A stretch of DNA of 42,922 nucleotides from Myxococcales bacterium (GTDB lineage Bacteria > Myxococcota > Polyangia > Polyangiales > Polyangiaceae): positions 565-43,486 of the forward strand of contig PLXW01000183.1 of assembly GCA_003151595.1 (NCBI GenBank). The letters run 5' to 3'. The notes below the pieces were generated by a model, which searched no databases, was not told the DNA's origin, and saw only the letters and a program-made list of their open reading frames with translations. Positions 17,779 through 25,397 of the stretch are shown here, piece after piece (the first letter of the stretch is position 1; every line of letters starts with the position of its first letter). Position numbers and translations under genes: made by a program.

Positions 17779-19743
17779 CTACCCCTCGTCCATCCGCCGC
17801 ATCCCTTCCAATAGGAGCGACTCCGGGTTCTCGGTGATGACGCGCCCTTGCGGCTTGAACCCCGGGTCGAGCCCGAAGTCGCCGTCTTGCAGCTTGAGCA
17901 TCGCGTAGAACGCCTCTTCGCCGCGCATCTTCCCCCAGAGCGCGTTGACGATGTCCCCTTCGGCGAAGTGAATCTCGCCGAGCTCGTTCCCCGCTTTGAT
18001 CTTGAGCTTCCCGCCCTTGCGCCCTTGCCACAGGACGTTCACTAGGTCGGCGAGCCCCATCTCGCGGAGGCTGCCGCTCACGCCGCGCGTCCCTTTCGTC
18101 GCGCGCTGATCGAGCATCGCCTTCAGCTTGGCAACCAGCACGTCGGTCGATTGCCCCTTGGCGACGAAGTCGGTCACGCCGAGCTCGAACGCGCGCTGCG
18201 CTTCCTTGCCGCCGGCCTTGCGCGTGTGCGCGACCCACGGAACGTCTTTGCCCCACGTCGACTTGCGCGCTTCGGCCAGCAGCATCAGGCCGTCGTGCTG
18301 CGGCAGCTCGAGCTCGCTCACCACCAGATCGATGTCGCCCACGGACAACATCTTGATCGCCTGCTCGTACGACCGCGCGGTCTTCACCTCGAACCCTTGC
18401 TCGAGCATGCGTAGCTCGAGGACCGTGCTCTCTTCCGGATCGGCATCGACGATGAGCACGAGGTAACGATTCGCGAGCAGCCGCGCGCGGACGTCCTCGC
18501 CGAGGACCATCCCTTTGAACAGATCGACGACGTGCGGGTCGAAGATCTTCCCTTTGTGCTGGATGAGCACCGTGCACGCTTCGGTCGGCGTGAGCTGCTT
18601 CCGGTACGGGTTGCGCGGGTTCTGCGTGAGGTCCGAGTACGTGTCGCAGACCGCGAGCACGCGCGCGCCCAGCGGGATCTCCTTCCCGCTCATCTGATCG
18701 GGGAAGCCCGTGCCGTCGTAGCGCTCGTACATGTGATTCACGGCGAGCGTCGCTTCTTCCGGCAAGCGCACCGCCTCGAGCAACCGCGTCGGCGTGTGCA
18801 CGGTCTTGAGGCCGGCGGCCTTGTGCCCTTCCCACTCCGCGCAGTTCAGCGCCGTGAGGTGGTACTGCCCCTGCTTGCCGAGGTCGTGCAGGTACGCCGC
18901 GGTCACGAGCGCGTTCGTCGACTCCTTCGACAGGTTGATCCGCTCGGCCGAGCGCCGTACGAGCCGCGCCACTTGCGCCGAGTGACCGCGGAGCTCCTGC
19001 CGCCCGTTCTCGAGCAAGCTCACGAGCACGTTCAGGACCTCCTGCACCGCCTCACTGCTCACGCTGCCGGCGGCCATCGTCGGCCCCTGGTTCCCCTTGC
19101 CGGCGTTGACGAGGTCGTTCTCGGAGAGCACGCGCTCGCGCGTCTTGGTGGGTGACTCGGTGACGAGCGACTGCGCGATCGACTCGTCGCTGATGACGTT
19201 GCGATCGTACGTCTCGAGCATCTGATGGAACTGCGCGTGCGCCTGGCGATCGAGCAGCGCGAAGGCGTGGATGTCGCCCGAGTACGCCTTGGCGATGACC
19301 GCCTTGATCGCCGCCGGCCGCGCCAGGAACGCCTTCAGGTCGCGCGCGCCCGTCGTGATCTGAAGCTGCGCGAGGAGCTCGGTGTTGTCCGGGTCGGCGG
19401 TGACGACGGAGAGCGAGTGCGTGTTCGGATCGAACATCACCGGGAACACGAGGAGCGACTCGGCCACCTTCTTCGGGATCATCGCCAAGGTGGCGCGGTT
19501 GATCTCCGCCTTCGCCAGCTTCTCGGTGGTGACGAACCGCGTCTTGTAGACCGAGGCCAGCGCCTTCAGCATGTCCGCTTCGGACAGGATGCCGAGCTCG
19601 AGGATCGCCTCCTCGAAACGATCGCGCGTGCGGAGCATGTGCTGCACGGCCTGTTCGTATTGCTCGACCTTGATGACACCTCCGCGAAGGAGGACGTCAC
19701 CCGCTTTCTTCGAAAGCTGTGGGTTCGAAGGGAAGATGCTCAA
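17779..19743 (-). CDS. MshEN / HD-GYP / pseudo-receiver / PATAN signalling protein
   Basis: A 654-aa multidomain protein. Residues 5-155 match the MshEN (GspE N-terminal) domain, which in some proteins binds cyclic di-GMP. Residues about 230-415 are an HD-GYP phosphodiesterase-like domain: HS at 254-255, YLHDLGK (HD at 286-287), GHK at 306-308, and HMYERYDGTGFPD at 337-349. The usual HHE is NHM here, so one metal-ligand His is Asn, which may lower activity. Residues about 426-545 are a response-regulator receiver; the phosphoacceptor position in LVVSELELP is Glu477 instead of Asp. Residues about 553-650 are a PATAN (DUF4388) domain typical of Myxococcota. Cytoplasmic. Likely a c-di-GMP-linked regulator not controlled by ordinary phosphorylation; this is inference. 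Confidence 0.9.
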   Translation of the reverse strand: MSIFPSNPQLSKKAGDVLLRGGVIKVEQYEQAVQHMLRTRDRFEEAILELGILSEADMLKALASVYKTRFVTTEKLAKAEINRATLAMIPKKVAESLLVFPVMFDPNTHSLSVVTADPDNTELLAQLQITTGARDLKAFLARPAAIKAVIAKAYSGDIHAFALLDRQAHAQFHQMLETYDRNVISDESIAQSLVTESPTKTRERVLSENDLVNAGKGNQGPTMAAGSVSSEAVQEVLNVLVSLLENGRQELRGHSAQVARLVRRSAERINLSKESTNALVTAAYLHDLGKQGQYHLTALNCAEWEGHKAAGLKTVHTPTRLLEAVRLPEEATLAVNHMYERYDGTGFPDQMSGKEIPLGARVLAVCDTYSDLTQNPRNPYRKQLTPTEACTVLIQHKGKIFDPHVVDLFKGMVLGEDVRARLLANRYLVLIVDADPEESTVLELRMLEQGFEVKTARSYEQAIKMLSVGDIDLVVSELELPQHDGLMLLAEARKSTWGKDVPWVAHTRKAGGKEAQRAFELGVTDFVAKGQSTDVLVAKLKAMLDQRATKGTRGVSGSLREMGLADLVNVLWQGRKGGKLKIKAGNELGEIHFAEGDIVNALWGKMRGEEAFYAMLKLQDGDFGLDPGFKPQGRVITENPESLLLEGMRRMDEG

Positions 19744-19754
19744 GGCGGCACGCT

Positions 19755-19769
19755 GTTCTGCTCGAGAAC
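19755..19769. promoter_or_regulatory. Short inverted repeat just upstream of the HD-GYP gene
   Basis: Arms GTTCT (19755-19759) and AGAAC (19765-19769) with 5-bp spacer, about 12 bp before the ATG at 19743. Possible operator; chance occurrence is not excluded given the 5-bp arms. Confidence 0.22.
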
Positions 19770-19867
19770 GGCACTGTCAGCTTATCGCGGTCCTTCGCTC
19801 CGTGTAACGAAGTCGCTACGGCCTTTGCGGACGTAGAAAAACGACTCGGGTGAGCGCAGGTGTGCAG

Positions 19868-19884
19868 TTGACTCGTAGAGTCAA
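19868..19884. promoter_or_regulatory. Perfect palindrome overlapping the udk stop codon
   Basis: TTGACTC (19868-19874), GTA, GAGTCAA (19878-19884): perfect 7-bp arms with a 3-nt spacer. It includes the udk stop and lies about 125 bp upstream of the HD-GYP start, so it could be a weak terminator for udk without a T-run, or an operator for the following gene. AT content is higher than its surroundings. Confidence 0.4.
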
Positions 19885-20516
19885 ATCCGCGAACGCACGT
19901 GGCTCAAGATCAGATCGAGCGCGACGCGGTTCTGTCCGCCTTCGGGGACGATGATGTCGGCGAAGCGCTTGGTCGGCTCGACGAACGCCAGGTGCATCGG
20001 CCGAACGGTCTCGTAGTACTGCTTTCGCACCTGCGCGAACGAGCGCCCGCGCTGCTCGAGGTCGCGGCGAATGCGCCGCATCAAGCGGATGTCGGCGTCG
20101 GTATCGACGAACACCTTCACGTGGAGGCGCGCGCGGAGCCGCTCGTCGGCGAGGACGAGGATCCCTTCGACGATGAGCACCGGCGCCGGCGCGATCTCCA
20201 GGCCGAGCTTGGCGCGATCGTGCAGCGCGAAGTCGTATGTCGGCCGCACGATCGGGTGCCCGGTGCGGAGCGCGTCGATGTGCGCCATGAGCAGATCGAG
20301 CTCGAGAGCGTCGGGGTGGTCGTAGTTGACCCGCTCGCGCTCCTCGTACGGCAGGTGCCCTTGCGACCGGTAGTAGTGGTCTTGCTCCAGGAGCACGCCG
20401 GTGCCGACGGGGAGCGCGGCGAGGATCGAGCGCGCGATCGTGCTCTTTCCCGAGCCCGAGCCGCCAGCGATCCCGAGAATGAGCGGCGAGATCGGGACGG
20501 GGGCGGACGCGGTCAT
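19881..20516 (-). CDS. udk: Uridine kinase
   Basis: Phosphorylates uridine (and cytidine) to the monophosphate with GTP/ATP in pyrimidine salvage. At 211 aa it has the normal length. Walker A is GIAGGSGSGKST (residues 15-26). Family motifs follow: LLEQDHYYRS, NYDHPDALELDLL, PTYDFALHDR and VLIVEGILVL, then the lid region MRRIRRDLEQRGR. All are intact, so the function call is strong. The start ATG at 20516 lies 48 bp after the upstream threonine-dehydratase-like stop on the same strand, consistent with a three-gene transcript with the Coq4-like gene. Cytoplasmic. A phosphoribulokinase-type relative is much less likely. Confidence 0.94.
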   Translation of the reverse strand: MTASAPVPISPLILGIAGGSGSGKSTIARSILAALPVGTGVLLEQDHYYRSQGHLPYEERERVNYDHPDALELDLLMAHIDALRTGHPIVRPTYDFALHDRAKLGLEIAPAPVLIVEGILVLADERLRARLHVKVFVDTDADIRLMRRIRRDLEQRGRSFAQVRKQYYETVRPMHLAFVEPTKRFADIIVPEGGQNRVALDLILSHVRSRI

Positions 20517-20564
20517 GGTTTGGAGGCGCTTCCACTAGCAGATCTCGCGCGGGCGCGCCGTGGA

Positions 20565-21629
20565 TCAGAGCGCGAGCGCGTGATCGATCGTCTCCTTGTC
20601 GATGTTGCGCCCCGTGAGGAGCACGACGAGATCGCCGCCGCGCATCGGCGCGGGAACGCCGGCGAGCGCCGTAGCGAGCGCGCAGGCCGAGCCCCCTTCG
20701 ATGACGACGCCGAGCTCGCGGATCGCGAAGGCGATGGCCTCGCCGATGGCGCGCTCGCTGACGACGGCGACTCCGGCGACCGACGCGGCGGCGCGCGCGA
20801 AGGCGCGCGCGGAGATTCCCCCTTCGAGCGCTTCGGCCAAAGTTCCGTCGGGCGCTTCCATTCGCTCGACGGCGACGCCCGTCTCTAGCGATCGCGCCAT
20901 CGCCGCGCACGCTTCGCTCTGCGCGCCCCACACGCGACGCTTGTCCCCGAGCGACTCGCGCGCGACGTCCGCGAACGCGCACGCCAGCCCCGTCGCCAGT
21001 CCGCCGCCGCCGAACGGCGTGATGAGCGCATCGGGGACTCTTCCGAGCGCCTGCGCGATCTCGTACGCGAGCGACGCGCCGTTGCCGACGAGGACGTCCA
21101 TGTCGTCGTACGGCGAGAGGAAGCGCGCGTTCTCCTTCGCCGCGAGCGCGATCGCGGCGGCTTCGGCGTCGTCGTAGTGAACGGTGGGGCCGAGGCGAAC
21201 TTCGGCGCCGGACGCCACGATGCGATCGCGCTTGGCGCGCGGCGCCGACGACGGGACGACGACGGTGGCGCGCACGCCGAGCACATGCGCCGCGTAGGCC
21301 ACGCCGGCGCCGTGATTGCCGGCGCTGGCGGCGATCACGTGCGGCACCGCCACGTGGGCCTTCGCAGCTTCCTCCTTGATCGCGGCGATCGCGACGAGCG
21401 CGCCTCGCACCTTGAAGCTCCCGGTGACCTGCATCGATTCGATCGCCAGCCACACGCGCGTGCCGGCGGTGGCGTCGGCGCGCGCGTCGAGCTCACGCGA
21501 GCGAACGAGCGTGACCGCACGAAGGCGCGCCTCGGGGAACCGCGCGTTCAGGTCGCGCGCGAGAGAGAGCTGCGCGGCGTTCGGGAGATCGGCGGCGTTT
21601 GGCGCGCGAGGAGCGAGGACCACGTTCAT
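20565..21629 (-). CDS. PLP-dependent threonine/serine dehydratase-like enzyme
   Basis: Fold type II PLP enzyme. The cofactor Lys is K73 in VTGSFKVRGA, the substrate carboxylate loop is ASAGNHGAGVA, and the PLP-phosphate loop is FGGGGLATG. The end motif GGSACALATAL gives the Ser/Ala residue near the pyridine nitrogen. At 354 aa it lacks the C-terminal ACT regulatory domain of biosynthetic IlvA, so it resembles catabolic threonine dehydratase or serine racemase/dehydratase. The likely reaction is deamination of Thr to 2-oxobutyrate or Ser to pyruvate. The gene begins 28 bp after the Coq4-like stop on the same strand. Substrate and gene symbol are left open. Confidence 0.88.
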   Translation of the reverse strand: MNVVLAPRAPNAADLPNAAQLSLARDLNARFPEARLRAVTLVRSRELDARADATAGTRVWLAIESMQVTGSFKVRGALVAIAAIKEEAAKAHVAVPHVIAASAGNHGAGVAYAAHVLGVRATVVVPSSAPRAKRDRIVASGAEVRLGPTVHYDDAEAAAIALAAKENARFLSPYDDMDVLVGNGASLAYEIAQALGRVPDALITPFGGGGLATGLACAFADVARESLGDKRRVWGAQSEACAAMARSLETGVAVERMEAPDGTLAEALEGGISARAFARAAASVAGVAVVSERAIGEAIAFAIRELGVVIEGGSACALATALAGVPAPMRGGDLVVLLTGRNIDKETIDHALAL

Positions 21630-21657
21630 GAACGCGGGACTACCACGCCCGGGCGAT

Positions 21658-22335
21658 TCACGCCGCCACGGGCACCGAGAGCATCGCGCGGACGCTCTCG
21701 ACCGAGTCGCCCCAGTGCTCTTCCCAGTACATCGGCGCCATCTTCTTGGTGCGCGCGCCGCGCTTGAAGGCGTTCGCCAGGCGCGGCAAGAACGAGAGCC
21801 CGCCGCGAACTGCGATCCGAGTCGCGCCGACGATCGCGATCATGAGCGAGCTCGGCGTCTTCAGCTGCGCGAACGTGAACGCTTGAAGGAGCACCTCGCC
21901 GGGAATGTCGGGCGTGTAGCCGGTGACGACGTGCCACACGTCGTGCGTCTGGCGAATGCGCTGCACGAGGTACGCGATGCGCGGGTCGACGCCGAGCGGC
22001 GCCTTGAAGACGTCGAGCGTGAGCTCGTTGTCGTGCAGGAAGCGCGCGTACTCGCGGCCCAGCGTGCCGTCGGGGAGGCGCGTGAGCGCGTCGAGGTCCA
22101 CGTGCGCCGAGTCGATCGCCGGGCGCTCTTCGAGGACGCGCGCGCCGACGGCGTCGCTCTCGAACTGCGACCAGACGCGCGGGAACGCGAGACGGTTCAC
22201 CGACTCGCCGAGCACGAAGACGAGGTCGAGCCGATTGGGGTCTTTGTTGAGACCGCGGACGGCGTGGATCGCGTTGCGCGCGCGGCCGACGAAGGTGGAC
22301 GGGACGGGTGTCTGAGCGGCAAAAGCAGCATTCAT
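21658..22335 (-). CDS. Coq4-like protein
   Basis: A 225-aa protein with a perfect copy of the Coq4 metal motif HDxxHx11E: HDVWHVVTGYTPDIPGE, residues about 133-149. Coq4 in eukaryotes is needed for ubiquinone biosynthesis and has recently been tied to ring C1 decarboxylation/hydroxylation. Bacterial members are widespread but little studied, and myxobacteria chiefly use menaquinone, so the substrate here may differ. No signal peptide. The start ATG at 22335 has GAGGTGA about 7 nt upstream and a good sigma-70-type promoter. The gene is head-to-head with a TetR regulator across 77 bp, and a dyad covers the promoter, so repression by that regulator is likely. Confidence 0.85.
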   Translation of the reverse strand: MNAAFAAQTPVPSTFVGRARNAIHAVRGLNKDPNRLDLVFVLGESVNRLAFPRVWSQFESDAVGARVLEERPAIDSAHVDLDALTRLPDGTLGREYARFLHDNELTLDVFKAPLGVDPRIAYLVQRIRQTHDVWHVVTGYTPDIPGEVLLQAFTFAQLKTPSSLMIAIVGATRIAVRGGLSFLPRLANAFKRGARTKKMAPMYWEEHWGDSVESVRAMLSVPVAA

Positions 22336-22360
22336 GGCGTCACCTCACTGTTGACAATGA

Positions 22361-22389
22361 TGACAATAGCGCCGGCCGCGCTGTTGTCA
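22361..22389. promoter_or_regulatory. Operator dyad between Coq4-like and TetR genes
   Basis: Arms TGACAATAGCG (22361-22371) and CGCTGTTGTCA (22379-22389) match at 10 of 11 positions around a 7-bp spacer. A further TGACAA half-site lies at 22352-22357. Size and symmetry fit a TetR-family dimer site. It covers the promoter of the minus-strand Coq4-like gene and is 24 bp before the TetR start, so autoregulation is also likely. Confidence 0.7.
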
Positions 22390-22390
22390 A
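22363..22390 (-). promoter_or_regulatory. Sigma-70-type promoter of the Coq4-like gene
   Basis: On the minus strand, a consensus -35 TTGACA (22390-22385), 16-bp spacer and -10-like TATTGT (22368-22363). Transcription would begin near 22356, about 20 nt before the ATG with its GAGGTGA ribosome binding site between. Confidence 0.6.
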
Positions 22391-22412
22391 GTGCGCCAAT
22401 AGTGATTACCGT

Positions 22413-23063
22413 ATGGGCATGAAGACGCAGGAAATGCCGGCGAAGCGTGTCCGGCGCGACCCGGAGGAGGCGCGGGCGATGATCCTCGACGCGGCCGAGC
22501 GGGTGTTCGCCGAGGTCGGGCCCGACGCCGCCGGGCTGAAGGACGTGGCCACCAAGGCGGGCGTGAGCCACGCGCTCGTCTCGCACTACTTCGGGTCGTA
22601 CGACGCGCTCGTAGGGCAGACGCTCGAGCGGCGCATCACGCGGATGCGGGAGGCCACGCTGCGTGATCTCGCGGTCACGCACCCCGACTCGCCCGACACG
22701 ATCCTCGATCGCCTCGCCGACCTGGGGAACGATCGCGTCACGATGCGCCTCGTGGCGTGGTCGATGCTCACGGGGCGCGCCGCGAAGACCGACTTCTTCT
22801 CGGCGCGTACCAAAGGGCTGGCGCAGGCGGTCGATGCGCTCGCGGCGAGGCGGAAGGCGCTCGGCCTGTCCGTGCCTCCGCGCGAAGACATCGAGTTCGG
22901 CGTCGTCGCCGCCATGACGATGGTGCTCGGCTTCGGGATCGCGAAGGAGGCGTTGATCGCGGGGCTGGGGCACAAGCCGTCGAGCGTCGCGGCCAAGCAG
23001 TTCGAGGCCGACTACCGCGTGCGCGTGCGCGCGCTCATCGCGGACTACTTCGCGCGCACGTGA
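22413..23063 (+). CDS. TetR-family transcriptional regulator
   Basis: A 216-aa regulator. The N-terminal helix-turn-helix is classical: AMILDAAERVFAEVG (helix 1), AGLKDVATKAGVSHALVSHYFGSYDALV (HTH, residues about 41-68). The C-terminal ligand domain is divergent (VPPREDIEFGVVAAMTMVLG), as usual for the family, so the ligand is unknown. The ATG at 22413 is used (ATG at 22419 is also possible); neither has a clear ribosome binding site, so a leaderless message is possible. It is divergent from the Coq4-like gene with a dyad between, making that operon the likely target. Its stop is immediately followed by a repeat-rich region and an XRE gene. Confidence 0.92.
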   Translation: MGMKTQEMPAKRVRRDPEEARAMILDAAERVFAEVGPDAAGLKDVATKAGVSHALVSHYFGSYDALVGQTLERRITRMREATLRDLAVTHPDSPDTILDRLADLGNDRVTMRLVAWSMLTGRAAKTDFFSARTKGLAQAVDALAARRKALGLSVPPREDIEFGVVAAMTMVLGFGIAKEALIAGLGHKPSSVAAKQFEADYRVRVRALIADYFART

Positions 23064-23436
23064 TGTGAGCAAGACACGAGGTGATCAGACAGGCACGTCA
23101 CGTGCGCTGCCGTCCGACGCAGCCGATCAGACGACGACCCGAGCCGACCGCGCATCGCGCGAACATGATGTGACTGCGACGTCACCGGACATGCGCAAGT
23201 GCCCTTCCGATGAGACGGTGTCCGCTAGCAATCAGACAAGAAGCTCACGGTTGGTGACCACCTCGCGTGCGGGCATGCGTAGAAACGCTTCGGATACGCC
23301 TCGGAGCGGCCCCGAGCTCGGTCGATGCCCTTCGAATGAGACGACATGGCCTGCCGACGTGATTCTCGGCGCGTTCGATACGCCACTCGATGCGTCACGG
23401 GCGCCCCTCTCCGTGCTAGGAACGGCGCCAACGCGC
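23061..23436. repeat. Repeat-bearing, compositionally distinct block before the XRE gene
   Basis: About 370 bp with interspersed imperfect repeats: TGATGTGA at 23061 and 23166; GATCAGAC at 23083 and 23125 with AATCAGAC at 23230; TGCCCTTCCGATGAGACG at 23200 and TGCCCTTCGAATGAGACG at 23326 (16 of 18 identical); plus the perfect 6-bp-arm palindrome GCACGTCACGTGC at 23093. Copies within each set are 42, 105 or 126 bp apart, all multiples of three. The frame is open throughout into the XRE gene from a GTG at 23065, with peptide echoes RALPSDA, RKCPSDET and GRCPSNET. By my count 43 of these 124 codons end in A or T, more than in neighbouring genes. It may be a control region or a coding N-terminal extension. 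Confidence 0.55.
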
Positions 23437-23925
23437 ATGGCACCCGAACGCAAACGAATCACGCCGCTCGGCTCGGCCCTCCGGGCAGCGCGCGACGCGC
23501 TCTCACTGAATCAGAAGACCTTCGGCGCGATGCTGTTGGTCTCGGCTCGTACGCTGTCGCGCTGGGAGAATGGCCGTCAGCCCACCTCCGCAGAGGCCGA
23601 GCGAATCCTCGATCGATGCGACAACGTGCCCGACGGCGTGTTCGAGTCTCTGGCTGACGCGCTGGGAATCGAGCTCCCCGCGGAGCCGGTCCCTGTGCTG
23701 CCCGCGCCTCCGCGTGTGCCCGAGGTGGATCTACGCGCAGCGCTCGACGCGATCGTGTACGGCGCGTCGGAAGAGCGCGACGTCCTGCCGAGGCATCTGC
23801 GCGCGTTCGGCGTGGAGTTGCTCCAGGGGGCGGCACGATTGGGGTTGAGTGTGAGTGAAGCGGCGCAGCTGATCGCGGTGCGAGACCGAGCGAAGGTGAA
23901 GGCAGCAGACGAGACCGGGGCGTAG
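23437..23925 (+). CDS. XRE-type helix-turn-helix protein
   Basis: A 162-aa protein from the ATG at 23437. The HTH spans about residues 11-50 (LGSALRAARDALSLNQKTFG, VSARTLSRWENGRQP), a Cro/CI-type DNA-binding domain with the RTLSRWE recognition helix. The next segment is Pro/Val-rich (VPVLPAPPRVPEV) and the last 60 residues are helical with no family match. It starts on the same strand 373 bp after TetR. There is no obvious ribosome binding site at 23437, and the frame is open to a GTG at 23065, so a 286-aa version is possible. Target unknown; the repeat block just upstream is a natural candidate. Confidence 0.75.
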   Translation: MAPERKRITPLGSALRAARDALSLNQKTFGAMLLVSARTLSRWENGRQPTSAEAERILDRCDNVPDGVFESLADALGIELPAEPVPVLPAPPRVPEVDLRAALDAIVYGASEERDVLPRHLRAFGVELLQGAARLGLSVSEAAQLIAVRDRAKVKAADETGA

Positions 23926-23964
23926 CGCAGCAGCTCGCCCGAACCTGTTACGCTGATCGGCCGG

Positions 23965-24573
23965 ATGCCCGAGGCAGAAGAGTTCCTCCCGCTCCTCATG
24001 GCCCGGGAGCGTGTGCCGCCCGTCGCCCAGGTGAGGAGCACGCTCATCGCTTCCTCGATGCGCGCGCTTCAAACGCGCGGCGACTTCGATCGCTACCGGA
24101 AGCTCCTTCCGGAGAAGCTGCGCGGCACTCTTCCTCAGGTGGTCGCCGGCACGTGGCTCCCGATCGGCGAGGCGTACGCGCACTACGAAGCGTGCAACCA
24201 GCTCGGGTACGGCCCGCGCGAGTTCGCCGAGATGGGGAAGGACGTCGGGAACCGCATTCACGGGACGCTGCTGTCGACGGCCGTGCGCATGGCCAAAGGG
24301 GCGGGCGTCACGCCGTGGACGATCTACGCGCAGTTCGGGCGGCTCTGGGAGCGCACGTTCATCGGCGGGGCGATCACGGTTCGCAAGGTCGGCCCGAAGG
24401 AAGCGCACGTCGAGGTCGTCGGGCAGCCGCTGGTGGCGATCGCGTATTACCAGGCGGCGCAGCGAGCGACGTTCCTGGGGCTGATCGAGCTGTTCTGCCA
24501 GAAGGCGTACGCGGGCGACGTGCGCAGTGCAGCGACGTCTATCAACACGACGTATCGCTTCGCGTGGGCGTGA
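23965..24573 (+). CDS. Conserved hypothetical protein, possibly DUF2378/TIGR02265-like
   Basis: A 202-aa protein of mixed alpha/beta composition with no signal peptide or membrane span. The arrangement of GEAYAHYEACNQLGYGP, FAEMGKDVGNRI and the late ITVRKVGPKEAHVEVVG strand pair, followed by a helix with FLGLIELF, resembles the Myxococcales paralogous family TIGR02265 (DUF2378), whose function is unknown. I hold this by general likeness, not by a diagnostic motif. It begins 39 bp after the XRE stop on the same strand. It is followed by a short GC stem-loop and a convergent gene. Confidence 0.7.
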   Translation: MPEAEEFLPLLMARERVPPVAQVRSTLIASSMRALQTRGDFDRYRKLLPEKLRGTLPQVVAGTWLPIGEAYAHYEACNQLGYGPREFAEMGKDVGNRIHGTLLSTAVRMAKGAGVTPWTIYAQFGRLWERTFIGGAITVRKVGPKEAHVEVVGQPLVAIAYYQAAQRATFLGLIELFCQKAYAGDVRSAATSINTTYRFAWA

Positions 24574-24575
24574 GA

Positions 24576-24591
24576 GCGCCGCGGACGGCGC
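24576..24591. terminator. Short stem-loop between convergent genes
   Basis: Arms GCGCCG (24576-24581) and CGGCGC (24586-24591) around CGGA, in the 21-bp gap after the stop at 24573 and before the convergent stop at 24595. No T-run; a weak bidirectional transcript end. Confidence 0.35.
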
Positions 24592-24594
24592 GCG

Positions 24595-25341
24595 CTACTT
24601 GGCGCTGACGAGCCACAAGAGCGGCCGTCGATAGTTCATCACCATCCGGTCGCCGGGGATCTCGTGGCCGATGCCGGGCGCGATCCGCACCTTCACCGGG
24701 ATGCGCTCCTTCTTCAGCTCGTCGCCGACGCGCACGGTGTTCTCCGCGACCTCGTCGTTCTCGCCGGTGAAGAGATAGATGCGCTTGAAGCGACGGCGGT
24801 TCTGCTTCAGCAGCGCCTCGGTGTCGCCCCACCAGTACTGATCGTTCGCCGCGAGGATCAGCCAGCGGCTCCACGTCACGGGATCGTGCAGGCCGACCTG
24901 CATCGCGATGAACGCCCCTTCGCTGAAGCCGATGAGCACGTTGCCCCGGAGCTGGACCTTGCCCTTGTACTTGTCACGGAGCGCGTGGAGCGTCGCGTCC
25001 ATGATCTGCTGGCCGGCCGGCACGCTGTTGTTCCACGCGCGCGTGCCGTCGCCGCGATCTTCGGGACCCTGCGGACAGACGACCCATCCGAACTGCGTGC
25101 CGACGCGCGCCCACTTGCGGCAGTCCTCCATCGGGTTGCCGCCGCGGCCGTGCAGGTACATCAGGACGGGGCGGAGGCCCTTCACGTGCGGCTTGTAGAA
25201 GTAGGCGTCGGGGTGCCCCGGCACTTCGAGCCGCTGCGGATCGCCGATTCCTCCGGAGCCCTTCGCGAACGCCGCGCGCGACGAAAGCACGCAGGCCAGC
25301 GCCGCTACCAGAGCGATCAGAGCGATGACAACTTTCCGCAC
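24595..25341 (-). CDS. Secreted alpha/beta-hydrolase
   Basis: A 248-aa serine hydrolase. Start taken as GTG at 25341, which puts a clean signal peptide (VRKVVIALIALVAALACVLS, then SRAAFA before KGSGG) at the N-terminus; the much longer upstream frame is not protein-like. Catalytic features: oxyanion loop LHGRGGNP, nucleophile elbow GFSEGA, acid probably in FTGENDEVAE, and His in GIGHEIPGD. The layout resembles dienelactone-hydrolase/PHB-depolymerase-like esterases. It is expected in the periplasm or as a lipoprotein if LAC is used. It lies 56 bp after hemC on the same strand, so it may be at the end of the haem transcript. Substrate unknown. Confidence 0.82.
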   Translation of the reverse strand: MRKVVIALIALVAALACVLSSRAAFAKGSGGIGDPQRLEVPGHPDAYFYKPHVKGLRPVLMYLHGRGGNPMEDCRKWARVGTQFGWVVCPQGPEDRGDGTRAWNNSVPAGQQIMDATLHALRDKYKGKVQLRGNVLIGFSEGAFIAMQVGLHDPVTWSRWLILAANDQYWWGDTEALLKQNRRRFKRIYLFTGENDEVAENTVRVGDELKKERIPVKVRIAPGIGHEIPGDRMVMNYRRPLLWLVSAK

Positions 25342-25397
25342 GAGCCCCGGAGAATAGTCTGGACCCACGGCTGAGCAAGTTTTCGCAGGGGGAGAGA

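Noticed and set aside
22308..22412. N-terminal extension of the TetR gene
   Set aside because: It would overlap the Coq4-like start and the dyad operator; the HTH fits a start at 22413.
23061..23436. CRISPR array
   Set aside because: Repeats are short, imperfect, of different kinds and unevenly spaced; no cas gene nearby.
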